Shown here: positions 1 through 9,059 of the stretch, one piece after another
How the letters are laid out: each line of letters starts with the position of its first letter
Numbering within the stretch: position 1 is the first letter of the stretch
NCBI RefSeq assembly: GCF_000263195.1
Contig: NC_018748.1
Coordinates: forward strand, 3,100,001-3,164,000
Origin: Emticicia oligotrophica DSM 17448
GTDB taxonomy: Bacteria; Bacteroidota; Bacteroidia; Cytophagales; Spirosomataceae
DNA: 64,000 nucleotides
Direction: 5' to 3'
The notes under the pieces: generated by a model
What the model was told of the DNA's origin: nothing
What the model saw: the letters and a program-made list of their open reading frames with translations, nothing else
Database searches by the model: none
Program-made: the position numbers and the translations under genes

Positions 1-772
1 CAATAGTTTGTTTTCGAATATCTCTACTCATGCCATGTGGGTCAGAAACGTATAAAACAGGGTCACCACCCGTACGACACTGCACACCTTGATAAATAGA
101 TGGCAAAAAACCATTTCCCCAAACACTTTTACCTGCATCGGGGCTTCGGCCTCCAGAAGCCAGTACGATAAAACCGGGTAAATTCTGATTTTCAGAACCT
201 AAACCATACACTGACCAAGCACCTAAACTTGGCCTCCCTAATCGGGCACTGCCTGTGTGCATGAGCAATTGGGCAGGGGCATGGTTAAACTGGTCGGTAT
301 ACATGGCCTTCAGAAAGGTAAGGTCATCAGCTACTTCGGGTAGATAGGGTAGGAAGTCTGAAATTAAAGCCCCCGATTCTCCATGTTGACTAAATTTTCC
401 AATTGAGCCAAGCATTTTAGGTACTCCTCTAATAAATGCAAATTTTTTCCCTTCTAAAAATTCTTGTGGACAGTCTTTCCCATCAAATTTTTGAAGAGCA
501 GGTTTGTAATCAAAAAGTTCTAATTGTGAAGGAGCTCCGGCCATGTGTATGTAAATCACTTGCTTAACTTTTGGCGGAAAATGAGGTTGTTTTGGATACA
601 TTGGGTCAGTTTGAAGCATATCATTTGATGCTTTTTCATTGCCCGAAAAACAGCCACCGAGTAATGAGCTAAATGCCATTGTGCCTAGTCCAGTTGTGCA
701 GGTTTGTAAGAAATGGCGACGGGTTTGATATTGAGCTTCAGCCAATAAAAATTCTTTGATTAACTTTTGCAT
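1..772 (-). CDS. DUF1501 family protein, partial (3' end beyond the window)
   Basis: Open reading frame running off the left edge: 257 codons from an ATG at 772 with no stop. The N-terminus has a twin-arginine motif (RRHFLQ, about residues 18-23) followed by a hydrophobic stretch ending LLGGC at residue 41, so Tat export is likely, possibly with lipidation. The body matches the DUF1501 (sulfatase-like fold) family: VKQVIYIHMAGAPSQLELFD near residue 75, then FNHAPAQLLMHTGSARLGRPS and GSENQNLPGFIVL. Known context: DUF1501 proteins usually pair with DUF1549/DUF1553 cytochrome-type proteins in Bacteroidota and Planctomycetes; the partner would lie outside this window. The biochemical function of the family is not settled. 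Confidence 0.85.
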   Translation of the reverse strand, partial: MQKLIKEFLLAEAQYQTRRHFLQTCTTGLGTMAFSSLLGGCFSGNEKASNDMLQTDPMYPKQPHFPPKVKQVIYIHMAGAPSQLELFDYKPALQKFDGKDCPQEFLEGKKFAFIRGVPKMLGSIGKFSQHGESGALISDFLPYLPEVADDLTFLKAMYTDQFNHAPAQLLMHTGSARLGRPSLGAWSVYGLGSENQNLPGFIVLASGGRSPDAGKSVWGNGFLPSIYQGVQCRTGGDPVLYVSDPHGMSRDIRKQTI

Positions 773-828
773 GGTAAGGGTTGAATTTGCCTACTAAGTT
801 AGGTATTTATTGCGAGAAGACACTATTA

Positions 829-870
829 AAAAAATAAAAAGTCCTCAACGTTTTTAAGATTGAGGACTTT
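829..870 (-). terminator. Intrinsic terminator of the DUF3050 gene
   Basis: An 11-base perfect stem (838-848 with 860-870) with an 11-base loop. On the minus strand it is followed by a long T tract (the A-rich stretch at 829-840). It lies 8 bases past the stop of the DUF3050 gene. Confidence 0.85.
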
Positions 871-878
871 AAAAAGTT

Positions 879-1667
879 TTATGATAAACTTACTTTTTTT
901 GCATTGATACTCTCATATACCCCATCCCAAAGTTCGATACGCTTTTTGAGCGATTCGATGGTAGCATTTTCGGCTTCTTGCCAAAATGTTTCGTTATCTC
1001 CACAGAGATTAGCGGTCATTTCTAAGGCCAAATGACTATGATGGTCGCCATCTACTTCGATGTGTCGTTCGAGATAATATTTAAAAATTGATATTCTCTC
1101 AGGAATACTCAAATGAATATCATTGATAATTGATAGAAACATTCCCGGTATTAAATCTTCTCTACCAAATGTAAAAATAGCTGCTTGAAGGTAAGATTTT
1201 TGACTTTTAATAATATCAAAGGTAAAATTTACAAAACTACGAGCAGCTTTTGGTGTACCTGCAACTACAAATGCTGAATCGAAATTTTCAGATTCTTTCA
1301 ATACTTCAATAAACTTTTCAATGTGGCTTGTATCGGCCTCAGCTTGGTGCATGGCATCGAGGTAAAGTTCAAAGTGACTTTTACGATTACCATCCATATC
1401 AACATCTGATTCTTCTCCAACTACAATTTCGTTGATTAAATAACGAGTATCGGCAGAAGCGGTAGGAAACCAAGGAACTTTTGTACACGTAAGGTTATTT
1501 TGAAGTGATTTCAGTAACGACATAAAGTCCCAAACGGCATACACGTGGTATTGCATAAATACCTTTAGGTCGTCGAGATCATTGATGACAGAGTAAACTT
1601 TGTGATTAATAATTTGCTGTCGGAGCGGTTCGATTTTTTCTTGAATACGGTTAATGTAATGACTCAT
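879..1667 (-). CDS. DUF3050 domain protein (heme-oxygenase-like fold)
   Basis: A 262-residue soluble protein with no signal peptide, covering the whole DUF3050 family length. Family-typical segments are the N-terminal helix with LRQQIINHKVYSVI, then FMQYHVYAVWDFMSLLKSLQ (about 37-56), the E-rich segment NEIVVGEESDVD, and HLALEMTANLCGDNETFW near the C-terminus. DUF3050 is assigned to the heme-oxygenase/TenA-like all-helical superfamily. The conserved His and Glu residues (HVYAVWD, YYLERHIEVDGDHHSHL) suggest a metal-dependent oxidase-type site, but no substrate is known. It stands alone between two unrelated genes with its own terminator. Confidence 0.85.
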   Translation of the reverse strand: MSHYINRIQEKIEPLRQQIINHKVYSVINDLDDLKVFMQYHVYAVWDFMSLLKSLQNNLTCTKVPWFPTASADTRYLINEIVVGEESDVDMDGNRKSHFELYLDAMHQAEADTSHIEKFIEVLKESENFDSAFVVAGTPKAARSFVNFTFDIIKSQKSYLQAAIFTFGREDLIPGMFLSIINDIHLSIPERISIFKYYLERHIEVDGDHHSHLALEMTANLCGDNETFWQEAENATIESLKKRIELWDGVYESINAKKVSLS

Positions 1668-1891
1668 TTTACTTTGGTTTGTTTATTTCTTAAACTTTCT
1701 GTCTTACTGAATAGTTTGAATGTGGCCTTAAAAATACTTGATAAAAATAATTAAGTTATTTCTCTGATTAAGTTTATGGTGCTTTAATAAAGAAATGTTT
1801 AAAATATTACCTGATTTATTATTAACATTAAACTTGGAAGTTTAATGTTGATTTTCTACTAAATTGAGAAAATATCAAACCTAACCTACTT

Positions 1892-2800
1892 ATGATGATT
1901 AAGATTTGTTTCATTATTCATGGAAAAAGCACAAATAAAGTTTCGCTAAGCGGTAAGCTAAAAAAAACTTTCGATGCTAATAATTTTATAGTAAAAATCA
2001 TAGAAACTGAATATGCCAGCCATGCAATATTGCTAACTGAAAGTGTAGTAAACGAAGGATTTACAATTATTGTTGCTTGTGGTGGAGACGGAACCCTCAA
2101 TGAAGTTGTCAATGGAGTTATGAACGTAGGGAATGAAAGTGTAAAAGTATGTTTATTGCCCAATGGTTCGGGCAATGATTTTGCTAAAACCATTATTCCA
2201 ACACAAACCATTGAGTCGTTAAAGGAAGCTATTTTAACAGGAAGTATTAAAAAAATTGATGTAGGATTGGCGACCTTTAAAGATAAAAATGGTCAGCAAG
2301 CAAGCCGCTATTACATCAATATTACCGATGTTGGCATTGGAGGTGTAATTGCCAAAGAGCTTTTTTATGCAAGTAGGTTTTTTGGTGCAACTTTAACTTA
2401 TCAGTATTTTATTCTTAAAAACTTTATCACTTACAGACCTCAAAATATCATTGTTAAAGGCGATGATTTTGTGTATGAAAGTAAAGTTATGAATTTTTGT
2501 GCCGCTAATGGAAAGTTTTTTGGGAGTGGACTTGGTATTGCCCCCGAAGCAAAAGTAGATGATGGCTTGATTGAAGCAGTTGCAATTGGAGATGTGAATT
2601 TGATTGATTATTTTTTGAATTTCCCTAAGATTAAAAGATGTGAACGTTTGACACATAAAGCAGTCAAATATTTTAAATCAAAATCTTTAAGTTTTGAGTC
2701 AGAAAGTGCAAATACTCCTATTGATATGGATGGAGAATTCGTTGGTTATCTACCGATGAGTATTACCGTGAAACATAAAAGTATAAATTTTATCGTCTGA
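1892..2800 (+). CDS. Diacylglycerol kinase family lipid kinase
   Basis: A 302-residue cytosolic or peripheral membrane protein of the DagK/YegS/sphingosine-kinase superfamily. The nucleotide-binding signature GGDGT is at residues 64-68 and the second motif LPNGSGNDFAKT at 89-100, both intact, followed by the beta-sandwich domain to the end (IDMDGEFVG near 278). It probably phosphorylates diacylglycerol or a related lipid during membrane lipid turnover. Length is normal for the family. Only 2 bases separate it from the downstream MmcQ/YjbR gene, so the two are probably co-transcribed. The exact lipid substrate cannot be read from the sequence. Confidence 0.9.
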   Translation: MMIKICFIIHGKSTNKVSLSGKLKKTFDANNFIVKIIETEYASHAILLTESVVNEGFTIIVACGGDGTLNEVVNGVMNVGNESVKVCLLPNGSGNDFAKTIIPTQTIESLKEAILTGSIKKIDVGLATFKDKNGQQASRYYINITDVGIGGVIAKELFYASRFFGATLTYQYFILKNFITYRPQNIIVKGDDFVYESKVMNFCAANGKFFGSGLGIAPEAKVDDGLIEAVAIGDVNLIDYFLNFPKIKRCERLTHKAVKYFKSKSLSFESESANTPIDMDGEFVGYLPMSITVKHKSINFIV

Positions 2801-2802
2801 AA

Positions 2803-3147
2803 ATGATTACTGAACAACGTGTTCGAGCATTGGCTTTATCGTTTGAAAATGCCGAAGAATTACCACATTTCGAAAAGATTTCATTTCGAGTGAAAAAGAA
2901 AATTTTTGCCACACTCAATCTGAAAGAAAATAGAGCAACACTTAAACTCTCAGAAACTGATCAGTCAATATTTTCATTGTATGGTGATAAAACGACAGTT
3001 TATCCTGTGCCGAATAAATGGGGCAAAATGGGATGGACGCAATTTCGCTTGGATAAAATTGAAGAGGCTTTTTTTTATGATGCACTCGTAGCGGCTTACT
3101 GCGAAGTTGCACCAAAAATTCTCGCAGAAAAATATTTGAATAGTTAA
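2803..3147 (+). CDS. MmcQ/YjbR family protein
   Basis: A 114-residue protein matching the MmcQ/YjbR (CyaY-like fold) family over its whole length. It has the opening helix RVRALALSFENAEELPHFEK, the strand pair SFRVKKKIFATLNLKENRATLKL, and the late motif NKWGKMGWTQFRLD. Family members are small putative DNA-binding proteins; the role is not established and I see no evidence here beyond fold. It starts 2 bases after the lipid kinase stop and ends just before a strong terminator, giving a two-gene operon. Confidence 0.85.
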   Translation: MITEQRVRALALSFENAEELPHFEKISFRVKKKIFATLNLKENRATLKLSETDQSIFSLYGDKTTVYPVPNKWGKMGWTQFRLDKIEEAFFYDALVAAYCEVAPKILAEKYLNS

Positions 3148-3150
3148 AAT

Positions 3151-3194
3151 CCAAAAAAGTCCGAAATGTTATTATAGAATTTCGGACTTTTTGG
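3151..3194. terminator. Bidirectional intrinsic terminator
   Basis: Inverted repeat of about 16 bases (3151-3167 with 3178-3194, one bulged A) with A and T tracts at both ends. It sits between the convergent MmcQ/YjbR gene and the GH13 amylase gene, so it can stop transcription from both sides. Confidence 0.85.
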
Positions 3195-3204
3195 TTGCTG
3201 TATT

Positions 3205-5049
3205 TTAGAAAACCTCAAAAATCATCGTAGATTTTGGCGAAATTGTTAGGCCATTTTTCAAGGTTTGGATTTCGTTGTTCAGAATATTTTTGGCGGAAGT
3301 TTTATTCTGCAAGATTTCATCAAAACGCTTGGTTTCGAGCTTTATTTCTTTTTCATTTTTATTCATCACAACCATCACCGTTTTCTTATTATCGTATCTA
3401 AAATACACATAAATTCCATCAAAAGGTGCAAAATGTAGTGTTTTTCCATGGGCAATTACTGAATTATTTTTCCGCCAATTTAGCAGTTCCTTCAAATAGG
3501 CTTTAGTACTTTTTTGTGCTTCTGTAAGGCCTTTTTCGGTGAAAACATTTACACTGTCTTCTTTCCAACCACCTGGCAAATCGGAACGAATCAGTCCATC
3601 TACTTTATGATGACCAGTGTTTTGCATCAAAACCTCTGTGCCATAATAAATTTGAGGTATTCCACGTGTAGTAAGCAAGTAGCCCAATGCCATTTTAGTA
3701 AGGTCAACATCTTCGTTGAGTTGCGTAAAAATGCGGTCCATATCGTGGTTATCGCCCATAATTAGAATATTCGAAGGGTCGGCATACACAAAATCATTTG
3801 CCAATGCTTCATACAAAACAACCAAGCCCTTTCCCCAAGTTTCTTTTTCTTTGAGGGCATTGACGAGGGCTTCTTGTAGTGGAAAATCCATGATGCTCGT
3901 TAGGCAACCGTTGTAGCCATCGGCATTTTTTTTGCCTCTTTGCCAGTACGAAGTAATGAGCGGGTTGACGCTCCATTCTTCGCCAACAATGCTAAAATTA
4001 GGATATTCGTTCATGATGGCACAACTCCAGTTTTTCAAGAAAGTCTTATCCGAATAGCCATAAGTATCTTGTCTGACTCCGCCCAGTTGAAGGGTTTCAA
4101 TCCACCATATCGTGTTTTGTATCAGATAGTTAGCCATGTAAGGGTTTTCACCGTTCATGTCGGGCATCATTCTATCAAACCAACCTTTTTTCATGAACTC
4201 TTTGTCATAATCTGAAGCATAAAGGTCTTGATTGACAGTGCGTCGATGATTGGTAGAGGTTTTGGTGTCAGGATAATTAAGCCAGTTTTTAAATGGCAAA
4301 TCATCTGTCCACCAGTAGCCGTAGCCAGTATGATTCAATACTTCATCAAAAATCAACTTAATACCTTTTTGGCGAGCTTTGGTCGAAAGTTCCTTATAAT
4401 CATCAAGCGTGCCGTATCTGGGGTCAACTTTGTAATGGTTTGTAATGGCATAGCCATGATAAGAATAGCCTGACATATTATTTTCAAGTACAGGCGTTGG
4501 CCAAATGGCCGTAAAACCCATATTGGCAATGTAATCAAGGCTGTTTATCATTCCTCTAATATCGCCGCCGTGGCGGCCACCATCAAAACCACGATTGATT
4601 TTGGCTTCTTTCATGCCTGCAACTACATCATTTGAGTAATCACCATTGACAAAGCGGTCGGGCGTGATAAGGTAAATGACATCAGAAGAATTAAACCCAC
4701 GCATCTGGGCTGATGCTTGTTGCTTAGGTAGCAGACTATAATTGTACGTATAAACGGTTTTACCTGCTTTCTTGAAATTAATAGTAAAACTACCCGCTTT
4801 GGTGGTTTTGGCAATCACTAAATCAAGGAAAAGATAGTTTTTACTATCAGCTTTATTGACTTTTTTGATGCTTACCCCTGCATAGTTGATAGAGGGTTGA
4901 GTTTCGGAAATATTCTCGCCATGAATCAATAATTGTAGGTTTGGATTCTTCAAGCCTACCCACCAATTCAGTGGCTCAACGTGCTGAATTTGAGCATTTG
5001 CCACGAAATGAAAGCAGCAGAGATATATAAGGAAGTAAATTTTTTTCAT
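3205..5049 (-). CDS. GH13 alpha-amylase family enzyme (cyclomaltodextrinase/SusA type), exported
   Basis: A 614-residue protein with an N-terminal signal peptide (residues 1-19, cut near VANA-Q). It has an N-terminal cyclomaltodextrinase-type beta domain (about 22-110), a GH13 TIM barrel (about 120-530) and a C-terminal beta domain. The GH13 motifs are intact: DEVLNH (235-240), nucleophile D328 in GGVRQDTY, acid/base E357 in VGEEW and the NHD motif ending at D436. It should hydrolyse alpha-1,4-glucans (maltodextrins, pullulan or cyclodextrins) in the periplasm or at the cell surface, like Bacteroides SusA. Its ATG overlaps the stop of the upstream esterase gene by 4 bases (ATGA), so translation is coupled. 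It is the last gene of the carbohydrate locus. Confidence 0.93.
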   Translation of the reverse strand: MKKIYFLIYLCCFHFVANAQIQHVEPLNWWVGLKNPNLQLLIHGENISETQPSINYAGVSIKKVNKADSKNYLFLDLVIAKTTKAGSFTINFKKAGKTVYTYNYSLLPKQQASAQMRGFNSSDVIYLITPDRFVNGDYSNDVVAGMKEAKINRGFDGGRHGGDIRGMINSLDYIANMGFTAIWPTPVLENNMSGYSYHGYAITNHYKVDPRYGTLDDYKELSTKARQKGIKLIFDEVLNHTGYGYWWTDDLPFKNWLNYPDTKTSTNHRRTVNQDLYASDYDKEFMKKGWFDRMMPDMNGENPYMANYLIQNTIWWIETLQLGGVRQDTYGYSDKTFLKNWSCAIMNEYPNFSIVGEEWSVNPLITSYWQRGKKNADGYNGCLTSIMDFPLQEALVNALKEKETWGKGLVVLYEALANDFVYADPSNILIMGDNHDMDRIFTQLNEDVDLTKMALGYLLTTRGIPQIYYGTEVLMQNTGHHKVDGLIRSDLPGGWKEDSVNVFTEKGLTEAQKSTKAYLKELLNWRKNNSVIAHGKTLHFAPFDGIYVYFRYDNKKTVMVVMNKNEKEIKLETKRFDEILQNKTSAKNILNNEIQTLKNGLTISPKSTMIFEVF

Positions 5050-5969
5050 TTGTTTAATAAGAATTTTAGTGGAATATCAAGACGTTGATTCCAAGATTTT
5101 TCTGAATGGTCGGCACCAATAAATTCTTTTGTAAGCCAATTTTTATCAGAAAATCCTTTTGATTTCATAACAATATCGACCTTTTCTTGGAAAGGCTTGT
5201 AAAGTGCATCTAAGGTTTCTGTACCATAATCGAAATATATTTTGTGATTTTTTGGTGAAGGTAAATGTATTTGTAAGTATTGCAAAAATGTTGCTGGAAT
5301 AGGGTTATTTTCTACCGTAAAAGTGCCAACCCAGTGCGTTGATAAACAAGCAGCACCCGCAAATACTTTGGGGTATTCACAAATGGCATACATCGAAATC
5401 AATCCACCCATGCTTGAGCCACCAATAAATGTATGTTTTTGATCGGTGAAAACAGCGTATTTTTTATCAATGAAAGGTTTGAGTTCTTCTACAATGAATT
5501 TTAAGTAATTATCAGAATTGATTTTACCTGCGAAAAGTGCTTGGTTTTTTCCACGCGTAGCTTTATAAATCGAGTCTTGTTGTGCCTGACTCAACATTTC
5601 AAATGGTTTTTGTGGGAAATAATCAGAGTGTCGATTGGCTGCGATATTCCAAATACCTACTACGATGCAGTTTTGAATGGCTTTTTCATCCAGTAATTTT
5701 GTCATTATATCATCTACATCCCAAGCTTGTTTATTCCAAGTGCTTGCGGCATCAAATAGCATTTGACCATCGTGCATATAAAGCACCGAAAATTTGCTTT
5801 TGCCATCGTAGTTTTTGGGTAGCCAAACATCTACATTTCGGGCAGCAACATATTTCGATTGAAAATTAGTTTGTCTTTCTAATCGACCACTCGATACCAC
5901 CTGTGCATACGTGTTGAGTGCGAAAAAACAAAACAGAAGAATATTAATGATAGCATTCATTTTTATCAT
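5046..5969 (-). CDS. Exported alpha/beta hydrolase, esterase family (PF00756 type)
   Basis: A 307-residue protein with a signal peptide (residues 1-22, ending NTYA-Q). It belongs to the putative esterase (esterase D/feruloyl-esterase-like) alpha/beta hydrolases. The nucleophile elbow GGSSMGG places the catalytic serine at 186, and the likely catalytic histidine is in ADHSEKSW near the C-terminus. Related proteins sit beside glycoside hydrolases in many Bacteroidota loci and may remove acyl decorations from glycans or act as predicted hydrolases on esters; the substrate is unknown here. It overlaps the GH13 gene by 4 bases. A strong terminator separates it from the SusE/F-like gene upstream, so the esterase-amylase pair may have separate expression. 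Two nearby ATGs (5969, 5960) are possible starts. Confidence 0.85.
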   Translation of the reverse strand: MIKMNAIINILLFCFFALNTYAQVVSSGRLERQTNFQSKYVAARNVDVWLPKNYDGKSKFSVLYMHDGQMLFDAASTWNKQAWDVDDIMTKLLDEKAIQNCIVVGIWNIAANRHSDYFPQKPFEMLSQAQQDSIYKATRGKNQALFAGKINSDNYLKFIVEELKPFIDKKYAVFTDQKHTFIGGSSMGGLISMYAICEYPKVFAGAACLSTHWVGTFTVENNPIPATFLQYLQIHLPSPKNHKIYFDYGTETLDALYKPFQEKVDIVMKSKGFSDKNWLTKEFIGADHSEKSWNQRLDIPLKFLLNK

Positions 5970-6031
5970 GAAAATAGGTTAAAGTGTTGGTTATAAGTGG
6001 AATATGAATAGTGGTTTCTGTACAAAGACTC

Positions 6032-6064
6032 AAAAAAATCTGCATAACAAACGTTATGCAGATT
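6032..6064 (-). terminator. Strong intrinsic terminator inside the carbohydrate locus
   Basis: A perfect 12-base stem (6037-6048 with 6053-6064) with a 4-base loop, followed on the minus strand by seven T residues. It lies 26 bases past the SusE/F-like stop and before the esterase-GH13 pair, so the locus is probably split into two transcripts or attenuated here. Confidence 0.9.
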
Positions 6065-6089
6065 CTGATTATTAAACCTATGATGAATC

Positions 6090-7409
6090 TTATTTCACCT
6101 TTGTAGCTTTGTAAGTTGGCTTGGCAGGGTCTTTAAGGTCTAAAACAAAGTTCCACGTACCAGCTTTTACTCCAAAGTTTTTACCATTGGCCAATAGACC
6201 TCCACTGGCGGCAATTGGGTCAGGCTCCGTACTACCCGTTGAACCATAATTCACGCCCCAATCATCGTTTAATCTGAATTTGATTTGACCGTCTTTCAGT
6301 ACAACATTATTTAAATACCAAGTTTCAGTGCTGAGGTCATAGCTGAATTTTTGGTCAGGTTTTTCGCCCCACCCCGTAGCAGTAGCATCGCCCACAATTC
6401 CCCACGGAGCATATTTTGTAATCGTATATTTCATTTTTTTGAAATCTACCGTAATCAAATACGTTCCTTTCTTTACAGCAATATTATCTCCACCTTCTTT
6501 CAATACTCCGTTCGAACCACCATAATTCACACCCCAGTCGTTGTCTTTACGAATCTTGAACTCACCATCAATAAGTGTCACAATGCCAGTCCAAAGGTCA
6601 ACGCTTGGGTCGTAGTTGAGCGGTGCATCAGGCGTTGCCCCCCAGTTATTGTAGGCACTTCCTACAATTCCCCAAGAATATTTCTCAACCTTATAAGTAA
6701 GTGCAACTGGGTTAAAGGTGATTTTATAAGTTCCCGCTTTTACAGCAATATTATCACCATCTTTTTTCAAAACACCATTTGTTCCACCATAATTTACTGC
6801 CCAGTTGTTGTTTTCACGAATCTTGATTTCACCGTCTTTCAACGTTACATACGCTACAAATACATTTGGTACTTCAGTTTTGTAGAATGGCATATCAGGG
6901 CCATCCCAACCGTTGGTTGTGGCACTGCCCACTACACCCCAAGTTGAGCTAAGGTCTAATTTATCAAGATAAGGCGTGGCCGTCAGGCTACTTACTGTCG
7001 AACTCAACACCGTAGAAGCTCCCATTGTAGCTGTTATTTTGATGTCGATGTCGGCAGGTGTGCCAGGAGCAAGACCAAGACCCAATAAAATGCCGTTTAA
7101 CTCAGCAGTTGTAAAGGTTTTCTTTAGGTCAGAACCAGCCGTAATGGCTGATGCTTTTGAGAAATTTCCACCTTTTTTATCAATCAAAATGGTGTTGGTT
7201 GCTGCCGCACTAAAACCATAATCGGCTGCCCATGAGATAGTTAGAGCTTCTTTGGTGGCATTGTCTTTATTCAATACAACGCTTTTGCTCGAAAGCGTAA
7301 CCACAGGAGCTGCCCCTGTGCTTAAAATTGCTCGTTCTTCTTCTTTTTCGCAGCCCCACGCAAACAAAATCGCCAGCCCGAAAAGAAATAATTTATTGAA
7401 TGTTTTCAT
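6090..7409 (-). CDS. SusE/SusF-like outer-membrane glycan-binding lipoprotein with three tandem modules
   Basis: A 439-residue lipoprotein. The signal peptide ends in a lipobox with Cys20, followed by EKEEE, which fits the Bacteroidota surface-export rule (K plus acidic residues after the Cys). Residues about 35-150 form the SusE N-terminal domain. Three repeats of about 90 residues then each begin WG(I/V)VG and contain an (L/I)xDGxxKxRxxxxWxVNYG core, followed in the first two by a GGDN/DGDNIAVKxGTY-type strand. This is the SusE/F starch-binding module arrangement, which binds polysaccharide at the cell surface and delivers it to SusC/D. The ligand may be an alpha-glucan, but related modules occur in other loci. 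It follows susD by 92 bases. Confidence 0.9.
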   Translation of the reverse strand: MKTFNKLFLFGLAILFAWGCEKEEERAILSTGAAPVVTLSSKSVVLNKDNATKEALTISWAADYGFSAAATNTILIDKKGGNFSKASAITAGSDLKKTFTTAELNGILLGLGLAPGTPADIDIKITATMGASTVLSSTVSSLTATPYLDKLDLSSTWGVVGSATTNGWDGPDMPFYKTEVPNVFVAYVTLKDGEIKIRENNNWAVNYGGTNGVLKKDGDNIAVKAGTYKITFNPVALTYKVEKYSWGIVGSAYNNWGATPDAPLNYDPSVDLWTGIVTLIDGEFKIRKDNDWGVNYGGSNGVLKEGGDNIAVKKGTYLITVDFKKMKYTITKYAPWGIVGDATATGWGEKPDQKFSYDLSTETWYLNNVVLKDGQIKFRLNDDWGVNYGSTGSTEPDPIAASGGLLANGKNFGVKAGTWNFVLDLKDPAKPTYKATKVK

Positions 7410-7501
7410 ATTTTTATCTTAGATTTTTAGGTTTTAGAATTGAGGTTTTAGGTATTAATTTTAAAATAAACTATGTCTAAAACCTATCTTCTATTGCCTT
7501 A

Positions 7502-9046
7502 TTAATATCCTGTATTTTGTTTCAAAGTAGGGTTTGCAATAAGGTCAGAAGCCGCCAACGGGAATACCGAACGGAAAGTTTCTACGTCTTTTCCTGCTTT
7601 GATTCCACCTTTCCAAGCCCAATTATAGCCAGTTGTAAACTTCCCAAATCTAACTAAGTCAGTGCGGCGATGTGCTTCCCAGTATAATTCACGACCACGC
7701 TCGGCCAAAAGATTGTCGAGTGTCAGTGAAGAAAGGTTGGTAGCACCTGCACGTTTGCGAAGTGAGTTTACTAAGCTAAGAGCCAAAGTACCATCGCCAC
7801 TACCGCCACGAGTAACGGCTTCGGCGTAAATTAAATAAGCATCGGCTAATCTAAATAACGGGAAATCGGTGTCTGTATGCGTTAGGTTTTTGCCTGGTTT
7901 TCCATCTCTTTTTACGTTTTTCCATTTCGTAACGGCATAACCATTCGAGAAAGTACCCACTTCATCAATTTCTAATTCTTGTCCGTTTGTGTAGAACATT
8001 CCACGTTTATCGGCTTTGTCATTGAATAAAGACACAAATTCTTTGGTTGTACGGAAGCCGCTCCAACCACCGTCAACGCCAAATTCAGCGGCATTCATGC
8101 TTCCACCTATCGAAGCGTGAATGATGGTTGTAGTTCCACCCCAAGTTTGGGTTTCGTTTCCATCATAGTTGATAGCAAAAATGTTTTCAGTAGAAAGGTG
8201 GTTGTCAGCTAAGAAATTGTGCTGATAATTGTTTTCGAGCGTATAACCCGCATCAATTACTTTTTTGGCGTAAAGGGCTGCTTCGCTGTATTTTTTCTGA
8301 CCTGTATAAACCTCGGCATTCAAATATAATTTAGCTAAAACCATCCAAGCGGCTGCTTTATCGGCTCTTCCATACTCGTTTTTGCGTGCATCTGGAAGTT
8401 CAGTTTCAAGAGCTTTCAATTCGGTTTCTAAGTAATTGAATAATTCTTGACGAGATGCCTGTTTTGGCAAATCAGAACCTACTTTATCGTTTTCGGTTAC
8501 GAGTGGAATACTACCAAAAAGGTCGATTCCATGCGAATAAACCAATGCACGAATAAAACGTGCTTCGGCACGGTAGTTTTTAATATCTTGTGAATTGGCA
8601 ATGCCACGGCTGCTTAATTTTGCGTCAGTAGTTTCACGCAAAAACTCATTTGCTACGGCAGCTTGGAATAAGATTCTTGAATAAAAAGCTGATGTCCAAG
8701 CATTTGAGGCTGTCCAAGACATTTTGTGCAAATCAGGTAAACCTGGGTCGCCCCAACCTACGATTGCTTCATCGGTCGTAAATTCTTGCAAGTACCAATA
8801 TACACGCATGTAGCCCTGAAAACCACCATCGAAGTTTTTCAAATCCACGTCATCGTCTTTTGGTTTGATACCCGAAACCGCCAAACCTGCGTATAATTTT
8901 GCCAAAATTTCTTTGTAATTATTGGCATCTTGATAAACCAATTCTGAAACTTGCCCCACATAAGGCTTGGTATCTAAGTCTTTGCACGACCCCATCACGA
9001 AAATCAGTGCTAAAACGGCTATTAATTTTTTAGATATATTTTTCAT
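7502..9046 (-). CDS. SusD/RagB family nutrient-binding outer-membrane lipoprotein
   Basis: A 514-residue lipoprotein with signal peptide and lipobox VMGSC (Cys21), followed by the SusD N-terminal TPR-like region and the SusD/RagB C-terminal domain. Family hallmarks are FIRALVYSHGIDLFGSIPLVTE (start of the SusD core), YLNAEVYTGQ, and the C-terminal FPLFRLADAYLIYAEA and RELYWEAHRRTDLVRFGKF segments. It caps the SusC barrel and captures oligosaccharide for import. The gene is separated from susC by 13 bases and is clearly in the same operon. Confidence 0.96.
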   Translation of the reverse strand: MKNISKKLIAVLALIFVMGSCKDLDTKPYVGQVSELVYQDANNYKEILAKLYAGLAVSGIKPKDDDVDLKNFDGGFQGYMRVYWYLQEFTTDEAIVGWGDPGLPDLHKMSWTASNAWTSAFYSRILFQAAVANEFLRETTDAKLSSRGIANSQDIKNYRAEARFIRALVYSHGIDLFGSIPLVTENDKVGSDLPKQASRQELFNYLETELKALETELPDARKNEYGRADKAAAWMVLAKLYLNAEVYTGQKKYSEAALYAKKVIDAGYTLENNYQHNFLADNHLSTENIFAINYDGNETQTWGGTTTIIHASIGGSMNAAEFGVDGGWSGFRTTKEFVSLFNDKADKRGMFYTNGQELEIDEVGTFSNGYAVTKWKNVKRDGKPGKNLTHTDTDFPLFRLADAYLIYAEAVTRGGSGDGTLALSLVNSLRKRAGATNLSSLTLDNLLAERGRELYWEAHRRTDLVRFGKFTTGYNWAWKGGIKAGKDVETFRSVFPLAASDLIANPTLKQNTGY

Positions 9047-9059
9047 TTGAAATTTAGAA

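Noticed and set aside
1918-2211. 97-residue minus-strand frame inside the lipid kinase
   Set aside because: Antisense to intact catalytic motifs.
6351-6947. 198-residue plus-strand frame inside the SusE/F-like gene
   Set aside because: Antisense to an obvious repeat-containing protein; its length comes from the repeats.
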